A stretch of DNA of 25,905 nucleotides from SYAN01 sp964406345 (GTDB taxonomy: Bacteria > Actinomycetota > Actinomycetes > Nanopelagicales > Nanopelagicaceae), in assembly GCA_964406345.1 (NCBI GenBank), contig CAYORK010000017.1:1-25905 (forward strand), given 5' to 3'. This document shows positions 8,242-16,491 of this stretch, piece by piece. How positions within the stretch are numbered: the first letter of the stretch is position 1; the number at the start of each line of letters is the position of its first letter. The position numbers and the translations under genes were made by a program. Under the pieces are notes generated by a model that saw only the letters and a list, made by a program, of their open reading frames with translations, was not told the origin of the DNA and did not search any database.

Positions 8242-9755
8242 CATTCACCTCTCCATCACTTGATTACATCGCACTGATGCCGATGATCATCGTCTTCGCG
8301 GGCGCTGTCATTGGTGTGATCGTCGAGGCCTTCGTCAAGAGTTCGATGCGTAACTTCGTGCAATCGCTTCTGACCCCGGCGACACTCCTCATCGCGCTCT
8401 TCCAAGTGATCGCCAATCGCGATGTTGTGACACCTACCGCTGCGGTCAACTCGGTCATCATCGATGGACCAGCACACTTGGCTCAAGGCGTGATCCTTCT
8501 CCTTTCTCTCCTTGGACTCCTCTTCATCCTCGATGTCGACTCCTTCGCACCACAGGCTGCAGCGCTTCCAGGGTCAGAGGAAGAGAAGCGAGCGATCGCA
8601 GTCGGGCGGCAACAGACCGAGGTCTTCCCGCTCTTGCTCTTCTCTGTCGCCGGAATGATGCTCTTCACCTCCGCAAGCGATCTGATCACGCTCTTCGTTG
8701 CGCTCGAGGTGCTTTCGCTTCCGCTCTATCTCATGGCTGGACTCTCAAGGAAGCGACGACTCTTCTCCCAAGAGTCAGCGCTCAAGTACTTCCTCCTCGG
8801 TGCCTACTCCTCAGCATTCTTCATCTTCGGCGCCGCTTTCATCTATGGCTTCGCAGGTTCGGTCAATTTCTCCGTGATCCGTGATGCGGTCGTCGGTGGC
8901 TATGCCAACGATGTGATTCTCTTGATCGGCATCGTCTTCATCTCAGTCGGATTGCTCTTCAAAGTCGGTGCCGTCCCATTCCATGCCTGGACTCCCGATG
9001 TCTACCAAGGTGCCCCGACGCCGATCACCGGTTTCATGGCGGCAGCGACCAAGGTGGCTGCATTCGTAGCGATGCTTCGAATCTTCTACACCGTCTTCGA
9101 TGGCAATGTCTGGCAGTGGCAACCGATCCTCACCGGTGTCGCCATCGTCACCATGGTCGTCGGTTCCGTCGTTGCGATCGCACAACGCGACGTGAAGCGA
9201 ATGCTTGCCTACTCATCGATCGCGCACGCAGGATTCCTCTTGACTGGCGTGATCGCATTCAATAAGCCAGGACTTGAGAGCTCGCTCTTCTACCTCTTCG
9301 TCTATGGCGTCGCTACCATCGGTGCGTTCGGAATCATCTCGCTCATCCAAGATAGCCAAGGCGAGGTCACAGACCTCAATCGTTGGGCGGGATTAGGTAA
9401 GCGCTCACCAGTGATCGCATCGCTCTTCACTCTCTTCCTTCTCTCCTTTGCAGGTATCCCACTGACCTCAGGATTCATCGGGAAGTTCTCGATCTTCAGC
9501 GCTGCCTATGAGGGCGGCGTCACATCGGTGGTCATCGTCGGTGTGCTCACCAGCGCCATCGCAGCCTTCTTCTATATCCGTGTGGTCGTCTTGATGTTCT
9601 TCCAAGACCCTAGTGATTCAACGGTGAGTGTGACCTTGCCTACACTCCGATCATCGATCGGCGTTTGGAGCGCGGCAATCGTGACGGTAGCGCTTGGTGT
9701 GCTGCCAACTTCAACTCTCTCTTTCATCACTGACCTCGCTATCTTTGCCCGGTGA
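8238..9755 (+). CDS. nuoN: NADH-quinone oxidoreductase subunit N
   Basis: This is the third antiporter-like subunit, next to NuoK, 505 residues. The conserved membrane glutamate is in FVALEVLSLPLYLMAG, and the lysine-bearing helices are in FKVGAVPFHAWTPDVYQG and MAAATKVAAFVAML. The loop at about residues 97-130, rich in charged residues (GSEEEKRAIAVGRQQTE), is longer than in E. coli. It starts on ATGA overlapping nuoM. Its TGA overlaps the GTG of the polyprenyl synthase gene, which places that enzyme in the same operon. Confidence 0.96.
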   Translation: MTFTSPSLDYIALMPMIIVFAGAVIGVIVEAFVKSSMRNFVQSLLTPATLLIALFQVIANRDVVTPTAAVNSVIIDGPAHLAQGVILLLSLLGLLFILDVDSFAPQAAALPGSEEEKRAIAVGRQQTEVFPLLLFSVAGMMLFTSASDLITLFVALEVLSLPLYLMAGLSRKRRLFSQESALKYFLLGAYSSAFFIFGAAFIYGFAGSVNFSVIRDAVVGGYANDVILLIGIVFISVGLLFKVGAVPFHAWTPDVYQGAPTPITGFMAAATKVAAFVAMLRIFYTVFDGNVWQWQPILTGVAIVTMVVGSVVAIAQRDVKRMLAYSSIAHAGFLLTGVIAFNKPGLESSLFYLFVYGVATIGAFGIISLIQDSQGEVTDLNRWAGLGKRSPVIASLFTLFLLSFAGIPLTSGFIGKFSIFSAAYEGGVTSVVIVGVLTSAIAAFFYIRVVVLMFFQDPSDSTVSVTLPTLRSSIGVWSAAIVTVALGVLPTSTLSFITDLAIFAR

Positions 9756-10747
9756 GCAACCCGCAACTAGCGATAGAAGGTCTCGATCCACTCCTTGCCG
9801 CTGACCTTGCACAAGGTCTTGCGCAAGTAGAGGAGTTGCTCTCTGCCCACATCGAAGGTGATTACCCACTCGTCGAAGAGACATCACGACATCTCGTTCT
9901 CGCTGGCGGAAAGCGTCTTCGTCCATTGCTCGTGCTCCTTACCTCACACTTGGGCCCAGAGCGCGGAAGCAACATCTTCAAGGCAGCGGTCGCATGCGAA
10001 CTCACTCACCTAGGCACGCTCTATCACGATGACGTGATGGATGAAGCGGCACTTCGTCGTGGCGTGACGAGCGCGAACTATCGCTGGGGAAATGCGGTTG
10101 CGATCCTCACGGGTGACTATCTCTTTGCCAAGACTTCTGCTCTCCTTGCAGAGGTAGGACCAGAGGCCGTCCTCCTGCAAGCACTTACCTTTGAACGCCT
10201 CGTCATCGGACAGATCCAAGAGACGCAAGGACCGAACCCTTCTCAGGATCCGATGGATCATTACATGAAAGTCGTCTCGAACAAGACCGCATCACTGATC
10301 TCAACTTCAGCGCGTTTCGGTGCGATGCTCTCGGGTGCCGATCCTCGGATCACCGAGACCGTCACCGAGTTCGGTGAGTTGATCGGTACTGCATTCCAGC
10401 TCGCCGATGACATCCTCGATATCGCGAGCGAGTCAGTGCAATCCGGCAAGACACCTGGGACCGACCTTAAGGAAGGCATCCCCACCCTTGTCACGATCCT
10501 TGCTCGAGCTTCCGAGGATCCAGCAGATGCAGACCTCAAGGAGATCCTAAGTGGACCGATCCACGATGAAACTCTCTTGCAGCAGACCTTGATTCGTCTT
10601 CGCACCCATAAGGCGATGGATCAGGCGAAGGAGAGACTCGCTTCGATCGCGAACCAGGCAGAACTCCTTCTCAATGAGATCCCAGAGTCCACGACGAAGG
10701 ATGCGCTAGCGAACCTCATCGGTGCGATCATCAAGCGTTCTGCTTGA
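9752..10747 (+). CDS. Long-chain polyprenyl diphosphate synthase
   Basis: This is a trans-isoprenyl diphosphate synthase that condenses isopentenyl diphosphate onto an allylic primer. Both aspartate-rich motifs are present: DDVMD (residues 93-97) and DDILD (219-223), which bind the Mg-diphosphates. The GGKRLRP stretch near residue 52 is also typical. The residues four and five positions before the first motif are small (Thr, Gly) rather than aromatic, which in this family allows a long product. With its place directly after nuoN (GTGA overlap), the likely product is the side chain of menaquinone, the electron acceptor of complex I. The last 14 codons overlap the end of the convergent rarD gene. 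Confidence 0.93.
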   Translation: MSNPQLAIEGLDPLLAADLAQGLAQVEELLSAHIEGDYPLVEETSRHLVLAGGKRLRPLLVLLTSHLGPERGSNIFKAAVACELTHLGTLYHDDVMDEAALRRGVTSANYRWGNAVAILTGDYLFAKTSALLAEVGPEAVLLQALTFERLVIGQIQETQGPNPSQDPMDHYMKVVSNKTASLISTSARFGAMLSGADPRITETVTEFGELIGTAFQLADDILDIASESVQSGKTPGTDLKEGIPTLVTILARASEDPADADLKEILSGPIHDETLLQQTLIRLRTHKAMDQAKERLASIANQAELLLNEIPESTTKDALANLIGAIIKRSA

Positions 10748-11617
10748 CCTGACCAAGTCTCTTCCGAAGATGAAGAGCGCTATCCAGATCATTACGAATC
10801 CGACGAGTTTGATCGGATTCATATCCTCGTGATTGATCCCGACCCCGATGAAGAACATGATGGTCGGGGTCAGGTACTGCAGTAATCCGACCGTCACCAA
10901 CGGGAGTCGATTGGTCGCACCATTGAAGAAGAGCAGCGGGACGACTGTGGCAAGTCCACCGCCGGCCAGAAGTAGCGTGGTGGAGAGCGAGCCACCGAAT
11001 GCAGCCTCACCAGTGCGCGCCAGATGGATGATGTAGAAGGTGCTCGGAATCAGCGCAACCAAGGTCTCGACGGAGAGTGACTCCAGGGCGCCGAGTTTCA
11101 ACTGCTTCTTCACGAGGCTATAGCCACCCCATGTCATCGCAAGTGCGAGTGCGATCCATGGCAGTGCGCCATATCCGATCGTCAGAACCAAGACACCAAT
11201 CGCAGCGAGTCCTACGGCGATCTTCTGTGCGGGTCTGATCGTCTCCTTGAGGATCAGGACACCGAAAGTCACGGACATCAGTGGAGTCATGTAATAGCCG
11301 AGCGCTGATTCGACCACTCGATCTACGGTCACTGACCAGATGTAGACCCCCCAATTTATGGTCAGGAGGAGGGAAGCGAATGCGAGGATGGCAAAGATCC
11401 TTAGATCCCGTAAGAGTGCGATGAAGAGTCGCAATTTCCGGACCAAGCTCAAGAAGGCGACACAGATGATCAATGACCAAAGACCTCGATGCACCAGGAT
11501 CTCAGTCGCTGCCACACCATCGAGCCATTGCCAATAGAAGGGAAGTAGACCCCAGAGTGTGTAAGCCGAGACTCCGAAGAAGACGCCGCGAGCGAAAGAA
11601 TTTCGTGAGTCAGGCAA
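10706..11617 (-). CDS. rarD: RarD-type EamA/DMT-family transporter
   Basis: This is a ten-helix membrane protein of the drug/metabolite transporter superfamily, RarD subfamily; its substrate is not established. It is 303 residues. The RarD-like start GVFFGVSAYTLWGLLPFYWQ and the later WGVYIWSV and LGYYMTPLMSV stretches are diagnostic. The chosen start is TTG at 11617 with a weak AGGA 10 bases upstream; no better in-frame start lies before the first helix. It follows yajQ by 12 bases, so the two form one minus-strand unit. Its last 13 codons and stop overlap the polyprenyl synthase gene by 42 bases, tail to tail. Confidence 0.92.
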   Translation of the reverse strand: MPDSRNSFARGVFFGVSAYTLWGLLPFYWQWLDGVAATEILVHRGLWSLIICVAFLSLVRKLRLFIALLRDLRIFAILAFASLLLTINWGVYIWSVTVDRVVESALGYYMTPLMSVTFGVLILKETIRPAQKIAVGLAAIGVLVLTIGYGALPWIALALAMTWGGYSLVKKQLKLGALESLSVETLVALIPSTFYIIHLARTGEAAFGGSLSTTLLLAGGGLATVVPLLFFNGATNRLPLVTVGLLQYLTPTIMFFIGVGINHEDMNPIKLVGFVMIWIALFIFGRDLVRSSRTLDDRTDEVR

Positions 11618-11629
11618 GTGAGGGGATTC

Positions 11630-12118
11630 CTAACGGAAGTTCGTGAATTGGACTGCGAAGTCGAACGAGGCGCCCTTGATGAGAGCGATCGCCTCCTGAA
11701 GGTCGTCCTTGCTCTTGCTTGAGACTCGCAACTCCTCGCCTTGGATCTGCGCCTTGATGCTCTTCGCTCCCTGCTCCTTGAGCAACTTGGTGATCTTCTT
11801 CGCGTTCTCTTGGCTGATTCCCTCTTTGCTTTGGATGGTGATCTTGTAACTCTTGCCGCTCAACACTGGCTCGCCAGGCTCGATGGATTTGAGGGAGACA
11901 CCGCGCTTGACCAACTTCTCTTTGAAGACATCGAGGGCTGCCTTAGCACGCTCCTCAGTCTCTGATTCGATCACTATCGCCGTGGCATTGCGCGTGATGC
12001 TAGAACCGGTGTTCTTGAAGTCGAATCGAGTATCCAACTCCCGAGCGGTCTGGTTGATCGCATTGTCCAACTCCGCCTGATCGATCTTTGAGACCACATC
12101 GAAACTTGAATCTGCCAC
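11630..12118 (-). CDS. yajQ: YajQ family nucleotide-binding protein
   Basis: This small cytoplasmic protein of the YajQ/UPF0234 family has two ferredoxin-like domains that bind nucleotides; a Xanthomonas member is reported to bind cyclic di-GMP. With a GTG start at 12118 the protein is 162 residues, matching the family length of about 163, and begins with the usual ADSSFDVVSKID. That GTG is preceded by AGGAAGAG, a good ribosome-binding site. The frame is open 10 codons further upstream, but those residues are not family-like. It is the first gene of a two-gene unit with rarD. Confidence 0.95.
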   Translation of the reverse strand: MADSSFDVVSKIDQAELDNAINQTARELDTRFDFKNTGSSITRNATAIVIESETEERAKAALDVFKEKLVKRGVSLKSIEPGEPVLSGKSYKITIQSKEGISQENAKKITKLLKEQGAKSIKAQIQGEELRVSSKSKDDLQEAIALIKGASFDFAVQFTNFR

Positions 12119-12160
12119 GTCTCTTCCTTCTACTTTCGCTGAATTCACGCCAGCTCGCCG

Positions 12161-12174
12161 ATGCTTCCAAGCAT
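12161..12174. promoter_or_regulatory. Short perfect inverted repeat between yajQ and tRNA-Tyr
   Basis: ATGCTT-CC-AAGCAT has perfect 6-base arms separated by 2 bases. It lies in the 114-base divergent region between the yajQ start and the tRNA. It could be an operator for yajQ, but a dyad this short can occur by chance and no repressor is suggested. Confidence 0.2.
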
Positions 12175-12232
12175 ATCCCCGCGATTACCCATCAGATTTG
12201 GCTTCAGGTATCCTCTGCAAGTTGCTGAACCA

Positions 12233-12317
12233 GGTGGGTTGCCCGAGCGGCCAATGGGAGCGGACTGTAAATCCGCCGGCTCTGCCTTCAGTGGTTCAAA
12301 TCCACTACCCACCACCA
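12233..12317 (+). tRNA. tRNA-Tyr (GTA anticodon)
   Basis: This is a complete 85-base class II tRNA. The acceptor stem GGTGGGT (12233-12239) pairs with ACCCACC (12307-12313), followed by discriminator A and an encoded CCA (12315-12317). The anticodon stem GCGGA/TCCGC (12260-12264/12272-12276) encloses CTGTAAA with anticodon GTA at 12267-12269. A long variable arm follows. The T arm is AGTGG-TTCAAAT-CCACT. The long variable arm and GTA anticodon identify tyrosine. Confidence 0.96.
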
Positions 12318-12358
12318 GCATCTCTTCACCGCTAGTCCAGTCGAAGGATTGAGGAGAT

Positions 12359-13024
12359 ATGGAACCTCTTCTCGCTGGTTATCTCCTCGCGATCGCTGCT
12401 GCGAGTGCGACGCTCCTTGGAGCATTCGCGATCACTCTCAAAGAGAACCTCAGTGAGAGAGTCCTTGCATTCTTACTCCTTCTCGTCGCTGGTGCGATGA
12501 TCACCGTCAGTCTCGGTCAGATACTTCCGACTAGCTTCAAGAACGGTGACTCCGTACTCCAGATCGTCATCTGGTTCCTAGTTGGTGTTGCTGCCGTCCT
12601 TCTCCTTGCTCGGATGGATGTCGGGGCGGATGCAACCAAGCGTTCGCTCTGGATCACCGTCATCGCCATCACACTTCACAATCTTCCTGAAGGTGCAACC
12701 ACGATCGGCGCCACATTGATCGATCTCGACACTGGCATAACGACAGCGATCGTCTTGGCTCTCCACAATGTCCCGGAAGGGATAGCGATCGCGACAATGG
12801 CGAGGCTCGCAGGCGTCGGTCGAATAGGGATCGTGGCGATGGTCCTCATCGCAGCAGTCGCAGAGGTCCTGGGTGCGACTTCGGTCTATCTCTTCGGTAG
12901 TGGAATGAGCGATAGTGCGACCTCGGTTCTCCTCGCTACTGTGGCGGGAATCATGGTCACCATCAGCGCGAAGGAACTCATTCCTTATTCGGCTCGGATT
13001 CTCTTATCTGCACGGAAGCGATAG
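12359..13024 (+). CDS. ZIP family divalent metal transporter
   Basis: This is an inner-membrane importer of Zn2+ or a similar divalent metal (ZIP family; exact metal not deducible). It is 221 residues with about eight hydrophobic helices. The metal-site helices carry HNLPEG (His107) and HNVPEG (His136), the paired motifs of helices 4 and 5. The usual histidine-rich cytoplasmic loop between helices 3 and 4 is nearly absent. The start ATG is preceded by GAGGAG. It stands 41 bases after tRNA-Tyr and 40 bases before the isomerase gene, and I see no functional link to either. Confidence 0.92.
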   Translation: MEPLLAGYLLAIAAASATLLGAFAITLKENLSERVLAFLLLLVAGAMITVSLGQILPTSFKNGDSVLQIVIWFLVGVAAVLLLARMDVGADATKRSLWITVIAITLHNLPEGATTIGATLIDLDTGITTAIVLALHNVPEGIAIATMARLAGVGRIGIVAMVLIAAVAEVLGATSVYLFGSGMSDSATSVLLATVAGIMVTISAKELIPYSARILLSARKR

Positions 13025-13064
13025 CGTTACCCGAAAATGTGCGGCAGGAAAAGGGAAGTGAAAC

Positions 13065-13917
13065 TTGTCTAATTCCATCAAGGCAGTCGAATGGGTCGAT
13101 GAGGCATTGGTACTTCTTGACCAGACCCTGATTCCGATCGAAGAGAATTACCGTTCCTATCGGGATGTCGATGCCATCATCGATGCGATCAAGCGTCTTG
13201 TCGTCCGCGGAGCACCAGCAATCGGCGTCGCCGGAGCATTCGCCGTCGTGATCGCGATGGATGAAGCAAAGGCAAAAGGCCTTGATGGAGAGGCGCTCGA
13301 GCGCAGGATCGATGAGATTCGAGATGCCAGACCTACTGCAGTCAACCTCGCTTGGGCAGTCGAGAGAGTGCGTAAGTTCGTCCACCAAGGTCGCGATGCT
13401 GTCCTCTCTGAAGCGAAGCGCGTCGCAGAAGAGGATCGAACTAGCGGCGATGAGATGGGAAGGATCGGCGCAGATTGGCTGATCGAAAGATTAGGGAAGC
13501 GCCCCTTGACCCTTNNNNNNNNNNNNNNNNNNNNNNNNNNNNNNNNNNNNNNNNNNNNNNNNNNNNNNNNNNNNNNNNNNNNNNNNNNNNNNNNNNNNNN
13601 NNNNNNNNNNNNNNAAGAATGGAGATTCTGCGAACAAGATCGGATCCCTCGCGGTCGCGCTCGCCTGTCATGAGGCGGGAATCCCCTTCCTTGTCGTCGC
13701 CCCTGAATCCACTGTGGATCGAAGCAAGGCGAGTGGCGATGAGATCCACATCGAGATAAGAAGTGACGAGGAATTGACCCATTTCAAAGGCATTCAAGTG
13801 GCTCCGCTCGATGCGAAGACCTTCAATCCTGCCTTCGATGTCACACCAGCGAAGTACATCAGCGCTGTCATCACCGAGCAGCGTGCATATGAGATCGCAA
13901 AAGGAGAGACGCTGTGA
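13065..13917 (+). CDS. mtnA: MtnA-like aldose-1-phosphate isomerase (interrupted by an assembly gap)
   Basis: The family isomerises 5-methylthioribose-1-phosphate to the ribulose form; some members also use 5-deoxyribose-1-phosphate. VRGAPAIGVAGAFAV near residue 46 and, after the gap, NGDSANKIGS and FNPAFDVTPAKYISAVITE are diagnostic. The TTG start is forced, because an in-frame TGA lies at 13059-13061; AGGGAAG precedes it. The visible parts are 150 and 100 residues. The N run falls between RPLTL and KNGD, where the family's catalytic cysteine (HCNTG) and aspartate (GADRI) lie. The two halves are in different frames only because the gap is filled with exactly 100 Ns; both edges are whole codons, so the true gap is a multiple of three, probably about 270-300 bases. 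The stop overlaps the next gene (GTGA). Confidence 0.9.
13515..13614. other. Assembly gap of 100 Ns
   Basis: This is a placeholder run of exactly 100 Ns inside the isomerase gene, so the real length is unknown. The reading frame before it ends on a complete codon and the frame after it begins on a complete codon, so the missing length should be divisible by three. Confidence 0.99.
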
Positions 13918-15746
13918 GCGACACCAAACCACTAGAGGAACTCGTCTCCCGTTCGCAACGGATAGGTGCAGATCAGAGTCTTGTCGTCTATGGCGGCGGA
14001 AACACATCGAGCAAAGGTGAGATCGCAGATCACTTAGGTCGCAGGCGCAAAGTCCTCTGGGTCAAGGGATCGGGCGCGGATATGCAGTATGCGATCGATC
14101 GCGACTATCCAGCGCTCTACCTCGAGGAGTTACTCGCCCTTGAAGAATTCCAAGAGATGACGGATGACTTGATGGTCGACTATGTCACCCGCGCGCTCGT
14201 CGATCCGACATCACGTCGTCCTTCGATCGAGACTCTCCTTCATGCCTTCCTTCCGGCGAGACATATCGACCACGTCCACGCCGATTCGATCTGCACTTTG
14301 ACCAATCACGCAAACGGCAAAGAGGCGACCCGTGAAGCGCTCGGTGATGGCTTCGCATATGTCGATTGGATCCGACCAGGATTCGAACTCTCGAAACTCG
14401 TCGGAACCCTCAAGGATCACGAAGGTGTGATCCTTGCTCACCATGGCCTTGTGGTCTGGGATGAGAACTCCGATCGCTGTTATCAGAAGACGATCGATGC
14501 GGTGAATTCTGCGGAGAAGTACCTCAATACTCTGCAAAAGCGCCCGGAGTCGAAGTTCGTCCATCGGGATGTCAGTAACTCTGATCTTCGAGAGATCCTG
14601 CTCAAACTTCGAGGAAAGATCGGTAAGCGTCAGGTGCTTCGAGTAGATCGACGATTGCAGGATCTGACCAAGCGAGATGACCTGAAAGAGATCGTCTCCG
14701 CCGGCGTATCGAGTGCAGATCACATGCTCCGTATCCGCCCTCGATCAGTCGCTCTCGACCCATCGAATCTTGAGGCAAGCATCGATTCCTATCGATCCGA
14801 CTACGAGGCCTATTTCGAGCGTAATAAGGCCTTCCTTCCCGCTGGATATTCATCTCACGGAAACGATCCGAAGGTGATGCTCTATCCGGGACTAGGTGCG
14901 ATCACATCGGCTTCGACCGTGAAAGAGAATCAGATGCTCGCTGACATCTCGCTTCATACCCATGCGGTCGCTGCGCGGGTTCGGGATTGTTTCGGTGAAG
15001 GCAAGACGATCCCAGAGTCAGAGATCTTCGGTTTCGACTATTGGCCCATGGAACTCTTCAAACTCAAGAACCGTCCAGCACCGAAGAAGTTCGAGGGCGG
15101 TATCTACATCGTCACTGGTGCAGGAAGCGGTATCGGACGCGGGATCGCACTTCATCTTGCCAAGCATGGCGCCAATCTCGTCTTGGCAGATATCTCGAAA
15201 GAGGGACTCACTGAGGTAGAAGCAGCGATCGCAGAGCTCAAGGGCGAGAAGCCACTTCTTGTCGTCGCCGACCAATCGAAAGAAGATGGCGTGAGAGAGA
15301 CCGTGGAGTCTGCCATCACTCACTTCGGCGGTATCGATGGCGCAGTGATCAATGCTGGGATCGGAGTCTCCGGAAATCTCGAAGAGCTTTCGGTGGAGAA
15401 GTGGAGCCAAGGCTTAGAGATCAACCTCACNNNNNNNNNNNNNNNNNNNNNNNNNNNNNNNNNNNNNNNNNNNNNNNNNNNNNNNNNNNNNNNNNNNNNN
15501 NNNNNNNNNNNNNNNNNNNNNNNNNNNNNNTGGGCCGGTGGAATTCGTGAACAACGTGCGGCCGCACATGGGGTCAAGCCTGAAGAACTTGAGGACTTTT
15601 ACGCCTCGCGGAATATGCTCAAAGTGAGGGTTCGAACCGAGGATGTCGCGGCAACAGCTGCATTCCTGCTCAGCGATGAGTCATCTCGGACGACAGGTAG
15701 CGTCGTCGCTGTCGATGGCGGAGTCGCCGCCGCGTTTCCTAGATGA
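13914..15746 (+). CDS. Class II aldolase / short-chain dehydrogenase fusion (interrupted by an assembly gap)
   Basis: This two-domain enzyme resembles the bifunctional rhamnulose-1-phosphate aldolase/alcohol dehydrogenase family (B. subtilis YuxG type). The N-terminal class II aldolase domain shows Glu106 and the metal ligands His120 and His122 (HVHAD), with a third ligand in AHHG (His176-177). It cleaves a ketose-1-phosphate into DHAP and an aldehyde. The C-terminal short-chain dehydrogenase has the NAD fold GAGSGIG (residues 402-408), LADIS with an aspartate that favours NAD(H), and NAG. Its catalytic YxxxK segment falls in the N gap. The end SSRTTGSVVAVDGGVAAAFPR-like sequence is complete. 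The GTG start overlaps the isomerase stop. This pairing points to 5-deoxyribose or methylthioribose salvage rather than rhamnose use. Confidence 0.88.
   Translation: MSDTKPLEELVSRSQRIGADQSLVVYGGGNTSSKGEIADHLGRRRKVLWVKGSGADMQYAIDRDYPALYLEELLALEEFQEMTDDLMVDYVTRALVDPTSRRPSIETLLHAFLPARHIDHVHADSICTLTNHANGKEATREALGDGFAYVDWIRPGFELSKLVGTLKDHEGVILAHHGLVVWDENSDRCYQKTIDAVNSAEKYLNTLQKRPESKFVHRDVSNSDLREILLKLRGKIGKRQVLRVDRRLQDLTKRDDLKEIVSAGVSSADHMLRIRPRSVALDPSNLEASIDSYRSDYEAYFERNKAFLPAGYSSHGNDPKVMLYPGLGAITSASTVKENQMLADISLHTHAVAARVRDCFGEGKTIPESEIFGFDYWPMELFKLKNRPAPKKFEGGIYIVTGAGSGIGRGIALHLAKHGANLVLADISKEGLTEVEAAIAELKGEKPLLVVADQSKEDGVRETVESAITHFGGIDGAVINAGIGVSGNLEELSVEKWSQGLEINLXXXXXXXXXXXXXXXXXXXXXXXXXXXXXXXXXXWAGGIREQRAAAHGVKPEELEDFYASRNMLKVRVRTEDVAATAAFLLSDESSRTTGSVVAVDGGVAAAFPR
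15431..15530. other. Assembly gap of 100 Ns
   Basis: This second placeholder run of exactly 100 Ns lies inside the dehydrogenase domain. By comparison with the usual short-chain dehydrogenase layout about 75 residues are missing, including the catalytic Tyr and Lys. The frame before the gap ends two bases into a codon, so the true length should be 3n+1. Confidence 0.99.
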
Positions 15747-16485
15747 AACGAGTAATCAACATATAGAAAGCCACTACAACGATCAAGAGTGCGAAACCTC
15801 GTTGTAGGTGTCGAGCATTGAGCCGCGCGGCAAAGCGCGCAGTCACGAAAGAGGCAAGCACTGCGGACCCGGCGAAAGTAAGCACTGGCACCCACGGCAT
15901 CTCTGGCCAATAAGCGTTGCGGAGCAAGAAGCTCACAATCGAGTTGAGTGTGATCGCAACGAGGGAAGTCCCTGCAGCGATCTTTGTTGGCACTTTGAGG
16001 AATAGAACGAGTGCCGGAACGATCAAGAACCCTCCACCGATACCGAGAAGTCCAGTAGCGATTCCAACACCAGTGGCGCTCACAATGACGAGGTGCCACT
16101 TGGGTCTCCCGAATCCTTGATCACTGACTCCCTTGCGCCACATGCCGAAGGCAGCGCCGAACATGAGAAGAGAAAAGAGAACCAAGATCAAGGTGTCCGA
16201 TAGGAACTGCAAGAGAATGGTTCCGAGAAACGTTCCGCCAATACCCAGTGCTGAGAAGGTAACGCCAATCTTGAAGTCGAGCGCCTTCGTCTTGACCCTT
16301 TGGATGGCGCCAGCGGCAGCTGCAGAACCTACGATGATCGTCGAGGCAGTCGTAGCAAGCTTTGCGTCAAGACCTAAGACTGCGACCAGCGCGGGAACGG
16401 CAAGGATCGCTCCACCAGCACCAATGATCCCAAGTGAAGATCCAATGAGGATGCCGAGGAATATCTCAAGAAGGAGATCGCCCAT
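15739..16485 (-). CDS. TauE/SafE family anion permease
   Basis: This membrane permease of the TauE/SafE (DUF81) family is linked in several bacteria to export or uptake of sulfur-containing anions such as sulfite. It is 248 residues with about eight helices in two repeats. The repeat signatures GSSLGIIGAGGAILAVPALV near the N-terminus and GLLGIGGGFLIVPALVLFL in the second half are clear. It starts 6 bases after the upstream metallo-beta-lactamase/rhodanese gene, so the two are one operon under the operator at 17917-17932. In S. aureus a tauE gene is likewise part of the CstR regulon. Its end overlaps the convergent aldolase gene by 8 bases. Confidence 0.92.
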   Translation of the reverse strand: MGDLLLEIFLGILIGSSLGIIGAGGAILAVPALVAVLGLDAKLATTASTIIVGSAAAAGAIQRVKTKALDFKIGVTFSALGIGGTFLGTILLQFLSDTLILVLFSLLMFGAAFGMWRKGVSDQGFGRPKWHLVIVSATGVGIATGLLGIGGGFLIVPALVLFLKVPTKIAAGTSLVAITLNSIVSFLLRNAYWPEMPWVPVLTFAGSAVLASFVTARFAARLNARHLQRGFALLIVVVAFYMLITRFI

Positions 16486-16491
16486 TCAGGA

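Noticed and set aside
13065..13917. Frameshifted isomerase pseudogene
   Set aside because: The frame change coincides with the 100-N placeholder and both edges are whole codons, so it is an artefact of the gap length.
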